A stretch of 49,160 nt of DNA from an uncultured Ruminiclostridium sp. (GTDB taxonomy: Bacteria > Bacillota > Clostridia > Oscillospirales > Ruminococcaceae): positions 1-49,160 of the forward strand of contig CALXIO010000018.1 in assembly GCA_944388385.1 (NCBI GenBank). Direction: 5' to 3'. The stretch's first letter is position 1. Every line of letters begins with the position of its first letter. Positions 1-8,537 of this stretch are shown here, in pieces. Under the pieces are notes generated by a model, which made no database searches, had not been told where the DNA came from, and worked only from the letters and a program-made list of their open reading frames with translations. A program made the position numbers and the translations under genes.

Positions 1-1722
1 CTTGCCTTGATTTTTGAAAAAATAATCGAAATAGAAAAATATTATGATTGGGAATCAATTTTTAGAGGTTCCCTTAAAATAAAAATCAATGCCGCAAAGG
101 GAGAAACCATAACCGTTGACAGCATAGTATTCAATAAGCCCATACCCTTTAATTTTTCCTTTATAAGATACGGTGTTATGCTTATTGTTGCCATGGGCGG
201 ATATATGCTGATACGCTCCCCCTTATGGAAGAAAACCATAGCCGAAAATGACAAGGGCACAGCGATATTTACAATAGCCGTTACCGGTCTGCTTGTGTAC
301 TTTGCCTTTTTCCAGGTAAACTGCTACCGACCCTTTACCGAAGAAAACCTCAAAGAGGATTTTTCCCTTACCACCGGAGATCAGCTTACAAAGGAGCTGG
401 TGGATGCCTTTAAAAAGGGTCAGGTTGAGCTGGATATAAAGCCCGGGCAGGAGCTTTTAGCCCTTGCAAACCCCTATGACAGAAGCCAGAGATTAGCAAG
501 CGGTGTAAGTCACCTGTGGGATCATCTTTTATATGAGGGAAAATATTATTCCTACTATGGAATAGCACCGGTATTGCTTTTGTTTTTGCCCTATAATCTT
601 ATTACCGGGTATTATTTCCCCGGGCATATAGCGGTGTTTATATTCGGCATAATAGGAATAATTTTCCTGAGTCTGTTTTACAACGCCTTTATGAAAAGGT
701 TTTTCAAAAATATTCCCTCATCCCTTTATGCCGCATCACTTGTTATGCTTCAGGGGGTAACCGGGGTATGGTTTTGTTTTTCATCGCCTAAATTCTACGA
801 AATAGCCCAGCTTTCCGCATTTGCCTTTGTGTGCATGGGGGCATACCTTATAATAAGCTCAAATGTTATAGGAGAGGGAAAAATAAGCAACATAAGGCTT
901 TGCCTGTCCTCTGTTTGTCTTAGTCTTAGTGTGCTTTGCCGTCCCACAAGCGCTTTATATTGCATAGCGGCGCTTATCCTTATTTATGCCGGCTTTAAAA
1001 AGAAAAAGGACAGCGGCAATAAAAAATACATCCCATACTTTATATCCGCCCTGCTTCCGTTTGTGGTAATAGGCGGAGTGCAGATGGTGTATAATTATCT
1101 TCGTTTTGGTTCTGTTTTTGATTTCGGAATTGATTATTCCCTTACAATAAATGACTTTACAAAAACCGAATATCACACCGAATTTGCTGTTATAGGGGTA
1201 TTCAATTATCTTTTTGCACCCCCTGTATTTACCGATATATCCCCCTATTTTGATTTTAACCGGGTGTATACCTTCACCCCCAACGGCTATTATTTCATAG
1301 CCACCTATTCTGCCCTTGGTATTATGTGGAAGGCTCTGCCGGTATTATCCTACGGATATTCATTAAGGGCATACAGCCTTAGTAAAAACAAAAACAGGCT
1401 TTTATATACCGTAATAATCGGATTTACCTGCATTATAACCCCACTTATAATAATGTGGTCCATATGGGAAAGCGGCTATGGTGCAAGATACTGTGCAGAC
1501 TTTGCCTGGCAGCTGCTTATAGGGGCATTTATAATAGCCTATATCTACTATACCAACGCAAGCAAGGAAAAGCAGGTGCTTATAAGAAAGCTGTTTGCAA
1601 TATCCATGCTTATAGGTTTTGTGCTGGTATTTATCCAAAGTACAAAATGGACGCTTTTCACCCCCGGCGAAGTGGAGTATAAGGCGGCGATAAAGGGATT
1701 TTATCATTTGTGGGTAGTGTAG
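1..1722 (+). CDS. Polytopic membrane protein, glycosyltransferase-39-like, 5' end outside the window
   Basis: The frame is open to the left edge and the first possible start is a TTG at 7 without a visible ribosome site, so this is the C-terminal part of a longer protein. About 45 residues with the look of an extracytoplasmic beta-sandwich end (residues 20-50) are followed by roughly ten hydrophobic segments and short polar loops. Loop features such as SHLWDHLLYEGKYYSYYG resemble lipid-linked sugar transferases of the GT39/PMT type seen in Gram-positive cell-envelope loci. I infer an envelope glycosylation or membrane role, but the N-terminal catalytic loop is not visible and the family is not certain. 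It ends just before a strong terminator, so it closes its own transcript. Confidence 0.6.
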   Translation, partial: LALIFEKIIEIEKYYDWESIFRGSLKIKINAAKGETITVDSIVFNKPIPFNFSFIRYGVMLIVAMGGYMLIRSPLWKKTIAENDKGTAIFTIAVTGLLVYFAFFQVNCYRPFTEENLKEDFSLTTGDQLTKELVDAFKKGQVELDIKPGQELLALANPYDRSQRLASGVSHLWDHLLYEGKYYSYYGIAPVLLLFLPYNLITGYYFPGHIAVFIFGIIGIIFLSLFYNAFMKRFFKNIPSSLYAASLVMLQGVTGVWFCFSSPKFYEIAQLSAFAFVCMGAYLIISSNVIGEGKISNIRLCLSSVCLSLSVLCRPTSALYCIAALILIYAGFKKKKDSGNKKYIPYFISALLPFVVIGGVQMVYNYLRFGSVFDFGIDYSLTINDFTKTEYHTEFAVIGVFNYLFAPPVFTDISPYFDFNRVYTFTPNGYYFIATYSALGIMWKALPVLSYGYSLRAYSLSKNKNRLLYTVIIGFTCIITPLIIMWSIWESGYGARYCADFAWQLLIGAFIIAYIYYTNASKEKQVLIRKLFAISMLIGFVLVFIQSTKWTLFTPGEVEYKAAIKGFYHLWVV

Positions 1723-1743
1723 CGGTATTTTATATCAATTTTC

Positions 1744-1772
1744 ATAAGGGGCTGAAAAGCCCCTTATTTTTA
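1744..1772 (+). terminator. Intrinsic terminator of the membrane protein gene
   Basis: A perfect 10-bp stem ATAAGGGGCT / AGCCCCTTAT closes a GAAA loop and runs into TTTTTA, 21 nt after the stop codon. Confidence 0.85.
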
Positions 1773-1959
1773 TCCTTTGCAGGCGGGAATTTGCCCTGTT
1801 AAGGGGAGATATGTTCCCCTTTTTATTTTCGTCAGCAGACGGCTATCCCCAACCCCCTTACCCCCCTTCCCCTCGGGAAGGGGGGAGTAAATCGGGGCTG
1901 CCGCCCTGCGACCGCCTTAAGGGGGCGGCGCCCCCCTAGACCCCCCATTGTATTTTAAT
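1773..1959. repeat. GC-rich intergenic repeat, module A copy 1 (core 1835-1946)
   Basis: No gene is visible here. A small hairpin with a T-run (AAGGGGA at 1801 with TTCCCCTT at 1814) is followed by a roughly 112-bp block that recurs in the same orientation at 35938-36051. The block contains a very stable 11-bp hairpin (CCCCCCTTCCC / GGGAAGGGGGG, 1861-1886) and a GGGGGCG / CGCCCCC inverted repeat. Short reading frames crossing it are compositional artefacts. No transposase or target duplication is visible. Confidence 0.75.
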
Positions 1960-2161
1960 GTGGGCGCAAGCCCACAAAAAAGCGTGCGACAGCACGCAAC
2001 ACGGCAAAAAGGTGGTAGCAAAACAAAGCCGTCGTGAGGGCGTTTACAACCGAACAGGCGACTTTTGCATGCCTTTTTGCCGAAAAGGAGGAGCAAGGGA
2101 GTGATGTGAGGGGTGGGCGCTTGCCGTCCGCCCCGAGCATGAACGGACTTTGCGACGACGC
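1960..2161 (+). repeat. Highly structured ~200-bp repeat element, module B copy 1
   Basis: This block recurs inverted at 48799-49001; by eye only about four positions differ outside the first hairpin. In order it holds hairpin GTGGGC-GCAA-GCCCAC, hairpin GCGTGC-GACA-GCACGC, and a long-range stem CGGCAAAAAGG (2002-2012) with CCTTTTTGCCG (2072-2082). That stem encloses GCAAAA/TTTTGC and GTCG/CGAC stems. A GTCCG/CGGAC stem lies near the 3' end. Overlapping open frames exist in both orientations, but the folded structure, the lack of ribosome sites and the recurrence in spacers argue for a non-coding element. Strand is arbitrary. Confidence 0.8.
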
Positions 2162-2200
2162 GCTTCGCCCCACACCCCCCCACAAATCCCAAAACAAAAA

Positions 2201-2225
2201 AGCGGAGGTTACCCTCCGCTTTTTT
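2201..2225 (-). terminator. Bidirectional terminator downstream of trpS
   Basis: Stem AGCGGAGG / CCTCCGCT with loop TTAC is flanked by A5 on the left and T6 on the right, so it can stop transcripts from both sides. It ends the aminotransferase-trpS transcript and insulates it from the repeat region. Confidence 0.85.
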
Positions 2226-2236
2226 ATGCGCTTAAA

Positions 2237-3232
2237 TTAAAGTACCACAAATCCAACTCTCTTATAAACCTTCTGCAAAGTCTTTCTTGTGGTTTTGAAT
2301 GCCTTTTCGGCACCCTTCTTCATACAATCCTCAACATAAGCCTTATCTGAGCTTATCCTTCTGTATTCAGCCTGCATGGGAGCCAGCTTATCTGCCACCG
2401 CTTCACCTACCGCTAATTTAAAGTCACCGTAGCCCTTGCCGGCAAATTCCTTTTCGATCTCCTCGAAGGTCTTATTGGTAACTGCGCTGTATATGGACAT
2501 AAGATTATTTATACCGTCCTTGCCCTCTCTGTAGGCAATAAGTGTATCGCTGTCAGTAACCGCACGCTTGAACTTTCTGATAATAGTATCTCTGTCATCA
2601 AGTACGAAAACACTGCCGTTGGGATTTTCGTCAGACTTAGACATCTTCTTGTCAGGGCTCTGAAGTGATGTTATCTTAGCTGTTGTCTTTGGAATATACC
2701 CTTCCGGCATGGTAAAGGTTTCTCCGTATACCTGGTTAAAGCGCTGAGCTATATTTCTTGCAAGCTCTAAGTGTTGCTTCTGGTCAATTCCAACAGGTAC
2801 AAGGTCAGCCTGGTATGCTAAAATATCCGCCGCCATAAGAACAGGATAGGTAAACAGTCCGGCATTGATATTCTCAGGATGCTTTGCGGACTTGTCCTTA
2901 AACTGTGTCATACGGGATAATTCGCCAAACTGTGTATAGCAGGATAATACCCAGGATAACTCTGCGTGCTGGCAGTTGTGACTCTGTACAAAGGCTGTGG
3001 ACTTTTCAGGGTCTACTCCCATGGCAAGCAGTAAGGCATAGCTTTCATATATCTGCTTTTTTAATTTAACAGGGTCCTGTCTTACGGTAATGGAGTGAAG
3101 ATCCACTATACTGTAAGTACAGTCATATTCATCCTGGAGCTTTACCCAGTTTTCAAGAGCACCTAAGTAATTTCCAAGGTGTGGTGTATTTGTGGGCTGA
3201 ATACCGCTGAATATCTTCTTTTTCTCTTCCAT
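2237..3232 (-). CDS. trpS: Tryptophan--tRNA ligase
   Basis: Class I aminoacyl-tRNA synthetase that charges tRNA-Trp in the cytoplasm. The 331-residue length fits bacterial TrpS. The HIGH-type motif appears as TPHLGNYLGA near residue 16, and the KMSKS loop is present as DKKMSKSDENPNGSVF in the second half. The start ATG has AAAGGA about 6 nt upstream. It lies 15 nt behind the aminotransferase gene and is very likely co-transcribed with it from the promoter at 4477-4505. No T-box leader is visible in front of either gene. Confidence 0.95.
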   Translation of the reverse strand: MEEKKKIFSGIQPTNTPHLGNYLGALENWVKLQDEYDCTYSIVDLHSITVRQDPVKLKKQIYESYALLLAMGVDPEKSTAFVQSHNCQHAELSWVLSCYTQFGELSRMTQFKDKSAKHPENINAGLFTYPVLMAADILAYQADLVPVGIDQKQHLELARNIAQRFNQVYGETFTMPEGYIPKTTAKITSLQSPDKKMSKSDENPNGSVFVLDDRDTIIRKFKRAVTDSDTLIAYREGKDGINNLMSIYSAVTNKTFEEIEKEFAGKGYGDFKLAVGEAVADKLAPMQAEYRRISSDKAYVEDCMKKGAEKAFKTTRKTLQKVYKRVGFVVL

Positions 3233-3247
3233 TTTGTATCCTTTCTG

Positions 3248-4432
3248 TTATCTGTACATTGTGGAGGCAACCTTTGCCAGAATTTCCACACCCTTTTCTA
3301 TCTGTTCATCTGTGGGAGTGGAGTAGTTAAGTCTGAAGGACAGACAGGGATCATTTTCATTTGTAAGGAATGCGTTACCGGGTACTACCGCCACCTTGTT
3401 TTCAACTGCCTTCTTGCAGAAGTAGGGCATATCACCCTCAGGAAGTGTACCCCATATAAAAAGTCCGCCCTCAGGTTCTGTAAACTTTATTGACTTAGGC
3501 ATAAGCATCTTTAACTTTGTCAGCATAAGATCTGACTTTTTAAGATAGATCTTGCGGAGATTTTCAAGATGCTCCTCAAAATCATTTTCGGTAACGAATT
3601 TATAGGTTATCATCTGAGGGAAGATAGAGGTATGAACGGTGGAAACCTGCATACAAACTACCGCCTTTGCGATAACATTCTTAGGAGCGCAAAGATAACC
3701 TACACGAAGTCCGGGAGAAAGCACCTTTGAGAATGTACCTGCATAAAGTACATGGCCGGTGGTATCAAGGGACTTAATGGAAGGAACATCCTCACCTATG
3801 TATCTTAAATCTCCATAGGGGTTATCCTCTAAGATATATACATTATAGTGACGGGCAAGTCGAAGTACAGCCTTTCTTCTTTCAAGGGACATTGTCTTAC
3901 CGGTGGGATTTTGGAAATTGGGTATAAGATAAATAAAGGCTGTTCTGGGGTTTTCGATAAGAGCCTGTTCCAGCTTCTCAAGGTCAATTCCCTCATCGTC
4001 CATGGGAACGCCCACAAGCTTTGCATTATAGGAACGGAAGGCATTAAGTGAGCCGATAAATGAGGGGGCTTCACATATAATGGTTTCGCCCTCATTACAC
4101 AATTCCTTGGTGCATACCTCAATAGCCTGCTGTGCGCCGGAGGTGATAACTACATCCTCATCATCCTTATTGAACATACCCTTTTTTGTAAGGTCCTCCT
4201 TTATCCAGTTACGAAGGGGTGTATAACCCTCTGTAACAGAATACTGAAGCGCATCTATGGGATTTTTTTCAAGAATTTCATTTGTAATTCTTTTTATCTC
4301 CTCAACCGGGAATGCCTCCGGGGCAGGATTTCCTGCGGCAAAGCTGATAACCGTAGGGTCAGCTGTGAACTTTAATATCTCACGGATAGCAGAGGGCTGA
4401 AGACTCATAACTCTGTCAGAAAAAGCGTTCAT
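3248..4432 (-). CDS. PLP-dependent aminotransferase, 2-aminoadipate/aromatic (ARO8/LysN) type
   Basis: Fold-type I aminotransferase of 394 residues. Family marks are PNFQNPTG (substrate/cofactor loop), EDNPYGDLRY (PLP-ring aspartate region) and GTFSKVLSPGLRVGY, which holds the Schiff-base lysine. A start at 4432 is chosen over an upstream in-frame ATG at 4486 because AGGAG sits 7 nt before it, and 4486 would overlap the -10 box. The family transaminates 2-aminoadipate, branched-chain or aromatic amino acids; the exact substrate cannot be read here. Pairing with trpS might hint at aromatic amino acids, but that is weak inference. Confidence 0.9.
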   Translation of the reverse strand: MNAFSDRVMSLQPSAIREILKFTADPTVISFAAGNPAPEAFPVEEIKRITNEILEKNPIDALQYSVTEGYTPLRNWIKEDLTKKGMFNKDDEDVVITSGAQQAIEVCTKELCNEGETIICEAPSFIGSLNAFRSYNAKLVGVPMDDEGIDLEKLEQALIENPRTAFIYLIPNFQNPTGKTMSLERRKAVLRLARHYNVYILEDNPYGDLRYIGEDVPSIKSLDTTGHVLYAGTFSKVLSPGLRVGYLCAPKNVIAKAVVCMQVSTVHTSIFPQMITYKFVTENDFEEHLENLRKIYLKKSDLMLTKLKMLMPKSIKFTEPEGGLFIWGTLPEGDMPYFCKKAVENKVAVVPGNAFLTNENDPCLSFRLNYSTPTDEQIEKGVEILAKVASTMYR

Positions 4433-4476
4433 TTTACTTTCTCCTTTGTAAAAAATAAATAATTCATTATCTGTAA

Positions 4477-4505
4477 ATTGTATCATAAAACCCCTGAAAA
4501 GTCAA
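4477..4505 (-). promoter_or_regulatory. Sigma-A-type promoter for the aminotransferase-trpS operon
   Basis: On the minus strand the -35 is TTGACT (4505-4500), the spacer 17 bp and the -10 TACAAT (4482-4477), giving a leader of about 40 nt. An inverted repeat TGCAA-N5-TTGCA (4523-4537) lies just upstream and could be a regulator site. Confidence 0.75.
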
Positions 4506-4618
4506 TAGCAACACCCGTTTTATGCAATAATTTTGCAATAAATCATACTTATTTACAGGGTTTCATGTATAAACCGCCCAAAATTTTACCATAGGTTTAA
4601 GAATTTTAAGATTTTTTG

Positions 4619-4647
4619 TTGACTTTACAGGATTTTTATTATATACT
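4619..4647 (+). promoter_or_regulatory. Sigma-A-type promoter for the zinc-ribbon membrane protein
   Basis: TTGACT (4619-4624), 17 bp, TATACT (4642-4647). The predicted transcript starts about 57 nt before the ATG at 4711. Confidence 0.75.
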
Positions 4648-4710
4648 ACAAATGGAAATAAGCTAACCATAAGGGTGTAGCATTTCGTTTATAACAGGAG
4701 GAAAATAAAA

Positions 4711-5169
4711 ATGGCTTTTTGTAAAAACTGTGGCACTCAGATTCCCGACGGTACTGAGCTTTGCCAGAACTGTGCAAATCAGGGCGCAGCAAACAACTTC
4801 CAGAATGCAGCAAACAATGTGGTTAATGATTTCACTAACCCCACAGATGAAACAGGTGCATTTGACCCCGCAGATATCGAAGCAACCAAAATCATGAGCT
4901 TATTCGCTTACTTAGGAATTCTTTTCCTTATTCCCTTACTTGCTTGTAAGGATTCAGCATTTGCCCGTTTCCACGCAAACCAGGGTATCGTGCTTTTCAT
5001 CTTTGGAATTATAGGCGGTGTCGTTGCCGTTATTCCTTTTTTAGGTTGGATCTTATCCGGCGCAGTAGGCATCTTCTCACTTGTACTTACAATTATGGGC
5101 ATCATAAATGCTTGCCAGGGCAAGGCTAAGCGTCTTCCTCTTATCGGCAAGATCACAATTCTTAAGTAA
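4711..5169 (+). CDS. Zinc-ribbon membrane protein
   Basis: A 152-residue protein. The N-terminal CxxC-x11-CxxC zinc ribbon (residues 4-21, FCKNCG and LCQNC) is followed by an Asn/Ala-rich linker and then two to three membrane segments (about residues 67-82, 92-112 and 115-137) with the helix-loop arrangement typical of DUF4870/Tic20-like proteins. The start is supported by AGGAGG 8 nt upstream. Codon choice is more biased than in most neighbours, suggesting fair expression. It has its own promoter and terminator. The biochemical role of such zinc-ribbon/TM proteins is unknown and I do not assign one. Confidence 0.85.
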   Translation: MAFCKNCGTQIPDGTELCQNCANQGAANNFQNAANNVVNDFTNPTDETGAFDPADIEATKIMSLFAYLGILFLIPLLACKDSAFARFHANQGIVLFIFGIIGGVVAVIPFLGWILSGAVGIFSLVLTIMGIINACQGKAKRLPLIGKITILK

Positions 5170-5187
5170 TTTAAACCCTATAAAATC

Positions 5188-5220
5188 ACCGGAGGTATGA
5201 TATGTACCTCCGGTTTTTTT
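5188..5220 (+). terminator. Intrinsic terminator after the zinc-ribbon gene
   Basis: Stem ACCGGAGGTA / TACCTCCGGT with a 7-nt loop, followed by seven T. Confidence 0.9.
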
Positions 5221-5263
5221 ATTGCATTTTTATGAAAATTTGAAAAAAATTATATCCCGGTTA

Positions 5264-5292
5264 TTGTACTGTACAAAAAAATGTGCTACAAT
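5264..5292 (+). promoter_or_regulatory. Promoter of the alpha-galactosidase operon with palindrome over the -35
   Basis: The -35 TTGTAC (5264-5269) and -10 TACAAT (5287-5292) are 17 bp apart. The -35 is one arm of a perfect 13-bp palindrome TTGTAC-T-GTACAA (5264-5276), a good position for a repressor or activator of this sugar-utilisation operon. Confidence 0.7.
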
Positions 5293-5329
5293 AGAGATAA
5301 GAATTATTTCGGGAAAGGAATTTACCGCT

Positions 5330-7519
5330 ATGCCTATCGTATATGACAAGCAAAAAAGAGTGTTCAAGCTGGACACAAACAAGTCAAGCTATGCTTTCCA
5401 TGTGACAGAAAGCAAAAACCTTCTCCACCTTTATTACGGTGGATATATTCCGGAAACGGATATTACTCATATGCTTCGCATCCCGGAGGATGCTCCCTTT
5501 GTACCCTCCACCCATGACGGCATGGGACCCCACAGCTTTGACTGTGCCGCTATTGAATTTTCCACCTCCGGAGTGGCTGATTTTCGTGAGCCCTGCTTTC
5601 AGGTAATGGACAAGTACGGTATGTCCGCTTGTGAATGCTACTATAAATCCCACAATATATATAAGGGAAAGCCTAAGCTAAAGGGACTTCCTGCCACATA
5701 TGGCACTGAGGATGAGGTTGAAACCTTAGAGGTTTACTGTGCTGACCCCAACAACGGCATGGAGATAGTGCTTATGTACAGCGTATTTCCTCAGTGTGAT
5801 GTTATTACCCGCAGTGCAAGGGTATGCAATAAGGGTAAGGACCCCATAGAATTACGCAGACTGTTATCCACCTGTGTGGATCTTGACAGAATGGATTATG
5901 ATATGATAACCCTTCACGGCACATGGGCAAGAGAACGCCATGTGGAGCGTCTTCCCCTTCGTTTCGGCAAGCAGTCGGTGGATTCAAACAGAGGCTCTAC
6001 CAGTCATGCCCTTAATAACTTTATCGCCCTTTGTGACCATACCGCCACAGAGGATTTCGGTGAGGCTTATGGATTTTCTCTTGTATATTCCGGCTCATTC
6101 CTTGCCATGGCTGAGGTAAACCAGTACGAAAAAACAAGAGTGGTAATGGGCATAAACCCCTATGATTTTTCATGGCATCTTGAAATAGGTGAGGAATTCC
6201 AGGCGCCGGAGGTAATTATGACCTATTCAGGCGAGGGTATAGGACAGATGTCAAGAAACCTTCACGATATTATGAGAAATAATCTCATAAGGGGAAAGTG
6301 GAAGGATTTACGCAGACCTATCCTTATAAATAACTGGGAGGCAACCTACTTTAATTTCGACACGGAAAAGCTCCTTGATATAGCAAGGGAGGCTAAAAAG
6401 GCAGGCATTGAGATGCTTGTTATGGATGACGGCTGGTTCGGACACAGAAACGACGACCGTTCTTCCCTTGGTGATTGGTTTGTAAATGAGGATAAGATAA
6501 AGGGCGGACTTAAATACCTTGTGGATGAGGTAAATAAGATAGGCCTTAAATTCGGTATATGGTTTGAGCCGGAAATGATAAGCCCGGACAGCGAGCTTTA
6601 TAAGGAGCATCCGGACTGGTGTATACATATTCCCGGCAGACCAAGAACCCTTGTAAGAAGTCAGTTGGTTATAGACTTTTCAAGGGAGGATGTAAGGGAC
6701 TATATTTACGGCAGAATAAAGGATATTTTATCAAGTGCAAATATTGAATATGTAAAGTGGGATATGAACCGTCAGCTAAGCGAGGTAGGAAACGAGGTAC
6801 TCCCTCCCGAAAGACAGCGTGAAATATGGCATAGATATGTACTTGGTGTATATGATATGCAGGAAAGACTGCTTACCGATTTCCCGGATTTACTGCTTGA
6901 AAACTGTGCCGGCGGCGGCTCAAGATTTGATGCAGGTATGCTTTACTATTCCCCCCAGATATGGACAAGCGACGATACAGATGCCATAGAAAGACTTAAG
7001 ATACAGTACGGTACTTCCCTTTGCTATCCCTGTTCCTGCTTTGGCGCTCATGTATCAGACAGCCCTAACCATTGTGTGGGAAGAATTACCCCCTTTGAAA
7101 CAAGAGGCCATGTGGCTATGTCAGGTACCTTCGGCTATGAGCTGGATGTTACAAGAATATCAGATGATGACAAGTGGAATATAAGAAAGCAGATCGAGGA
7201 ATTTAACAAGTACAATCCCCTTGTGAGAACAGGAGATTATTACCGAATAGGTGACCCCTTTGCAAATGACCGCTTTGATGCCTGGGAATTTGTAGCCAAG
7301 GATAAAAGCGAGGCTTTGCTTGAATATGTACAGGTATTAAAGGAGCCCAGCGTATTTTTACACAGGGTTAAGTTAAAGGGTCTTATGAAGGGGGCATATT
7401 ACCGCCATGAGCAGACAGGCAAGGTATATTCTGCTGAGCTGCTTATGAACAGCGGATTTGATATACCCTCATTATGGGGCGATTTCAGAAGTTATATAGC
7501 GCATTTTGTCAAGGTATAA
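5330..7519 (+). CDS. Alpha-galactosidase, GH36
   Basis: Cytoplasmic retaining glycosidase (729 aa, no signal peptide) that hydrolyses terminal alpha-1,6-galactose from raffinose-family oligosaccharides. An N-terminal beta-sandwich (to about 320) precedes the TIM barrel, with GWFGHRNDD, then KWDMNR holding nucleophile D478, ENCAGGGSRFD, and WTSDDTD holding acid/base D548. These numbers coincide with the well-studied Geobacillus GH36 enzymes. The ATG at 5330 is preferred over an in-frame ATG at 5222: the latter lies upstream of the promoter hexamers, while GGGAAAGGAA precedes 5330 and the family N-terminus begins there. It is the first gene of a four-gene operon with a WYL regulator next. Confidence 0.95.
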   Translation: MPIVYDKQKRVFKLDTNKSSYAFHVTESKNLLHLYYGGYIPETDITHMLRIPEDAPFVPSTHDGMGPHSFDCAAIEFSTSGVADFREPCFQVMDKYGMSACECYYKSHNIYKGKPKLKGLPATYGTEDEVETLEVYCADPNNGMEIVLMYSVFPQCDVITRSARVCNKGKDPIELRRLLSTCVDLDRMDYDMITLHGTWARERHVERLPLRFGKQSVDSNRGSTSHALNNFIALCDHTATEDFGEAYGFSLVYSGSFLAMAEVNQYEKTRVVMGINPYDFSWHLEIGEEFQAPEVIMTYSGEGIGQMSRNLHDIMRNNLIRGKWKDLRRPILINNWEATYFNFDTEKLLDIAREAKKAGIEMLVMDDGWFGHRNDDRSSLGDWFVNEDKIKGGLKYLVDEVNKIGLKFGIWFEPEMISPDSELYKEHPDWCIHIPGRPRTLVRSQLVIDFSREDVRDYIYGRIKDILSSANIEYVKWDMNRQLSEVGNEVLPPERQREIWHRYVLGVYDMQERLLTDFPDLLLENCAGGGSRFDAGMLYYSPQIWTSDDTDAIERLKIQYGTSLCYPCSCFGAHVSDSPNHCVGRITPFETRGHVAMSGTFGYELDVTRISDDDKWNIRKQIEEFNKYNPLVRTGDYYRIGDPFANDRFDAWEFVAKDKSEALLEYVQVLKEPSVFLHRVKLKGLMKGAYYRHEQTGKVYSAELLMNSGFDIPSLWGDFRSYIAHFVKV

Positions 7520-7529
7520 GGAGGTTATT

Positions 7530-8537
7530 ATGCCAAGATCCACAAACCAGAATCTGAAGCTGTTTTATCTTGAAAAGATCTTCAGAGAGGAAACCAACGA
7601 AAACAATCCCATGAATGTATCAAGGCTGATACAAAGGCTTGAGAGCTTTGGTATAAAGGCGGAAAGAAAATCAATATACAGCGATATAAAGCTGCTTAAT
7701 GACTATGTGTTTAAAAACAGCGGCGGCGAGGTATTATCCCAGAAGGGTGGCAGATCAACCGCCTACTATCTTTCAGAGGGATATTTCACAAAGGAGGAGT
7801 TGGGACTTCTTGCGGATTCAATAGCCTGCTCCAAGTTCTTTTCCAAGAAAAAATCCAATGAGCTTATAGCGAAGCTTCAGAAAATGACGGATATGGACAC
7901 AGCAAAAACCATAAGCAGAACGGTATTTGTTGCAAACCGTCCTAAAAACGAAAACGAAAGCATTTACTTAAATGTCAGCGTGCTTCAGGATGCCATTGAC
8001 AAAAAGAAAAAGGTATCCTTTAAGTATTTTGTCTATGACACAAAGAAGAAAAAGGTATATCGCCATGAGGGAGAGCCCTATGTGATTTCCCCTTATCTGC
8101 TTACCTGGAACGATGAAAACTATTATGTGGTGGGCTATTATGACGGCCATGAGGACATTTCCAATTTCCGTATAGATTATATGGATCATGTGGAGATTGT
8201 TGACGAAAAGGTGGATAAGCCCCCTGTGGGATTTGACAAAAACGAATACACAAAGCAGGTATTCGGTATGTTCTCAGGGGATAAGGAAAATGTTACCCTT
8301 ATTGTGGATAACAACCTTGTAAGGGCCATACTTGACAAATTCGGCAGCAGCGTCAGAATAATAAAGGTGGATGATAACCGCTTCAGGATAACCGTTCCGG
8401 TTATACCAAGCCCTCCCTTTTATGCCTGGGTGTTCCAGTTTAGCGGAAAAATTACCATAGATGGTCCTGAAAGGGTAAAGGAAAACATGATAAGCTTCAT
8501 GAAGGAAACCATGTCCGCTATGGAAAATAATGAATAA
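7530..8537 (+). CDS. WYL-domain transcriptional regulator
   Basis: A 335-residue regulator: an N-terminal helix-turn-helix of DeoR/YafY type (about residues 10-65) and a C-terminal WYL ligand-binding domain around residues 150-235 (SPYLLTWNDENYYVVGYY, then SNFRIDYMDHVEI), followed by the WCX-like extension. The start is set by AAGGAGG 5 nt before the ATG at 7530. The gene sits 10 nt behind the alpha-galactosidase and overlaps the next gene by 8 nt. WYL domains often sense nucleotides or other small ligands. Control of its own operon is plausible but inferred only from position. Confidence 0.9.
   Translation: MPRSTNQNLKLFYLEKIFREETNENNPMNVSRLIQRLESFGIKAERKSIYSDIKLLNDYVFKNSGGEVLSQKGGRSTAYYLSEGYFTKEELGLLADSIACSKFFSKKKSNELIAKLQKMTDMDTAKTISRTVFVANRPKNENESIYLNVSVLQDAIDKKKKVSFKYFVYDTKKKKVYRHEGEPYVISPYLLTWNDENYYVVGYYDGHEDISNFRIDYMDHVEIVDEKVDKPPVGFDKNEYTKQVFGMFSGDKENVTLIVDNNLVRAILDKFGSSVRIIKVDDNRFRITVPVIPSPPFYAWVFQFSGKITIDGPERVKENMISFMKETMSAMENNE

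Noticed and set aside
1773..2200. Insertion sequence or prophage remnant
   Set aside because: No transposase, integrase or target duplication is visible; only hairpin repeats.
1917..2240. Overlapping short open frames on both strands in the module B repeat, with similar frames at 48681-49064
   Set aside because: They lie in a folded repeat, occur in several frames at once and have no ribosome sites. The shared peptide follows from the shared DNA.
4433..4710. A T-box or other riboswitch in front of the aminotransferase-trpS operon
   Set aside because: The predicted leader is only about 40 nt and no T-box consensus or antiterminator pair is visible.
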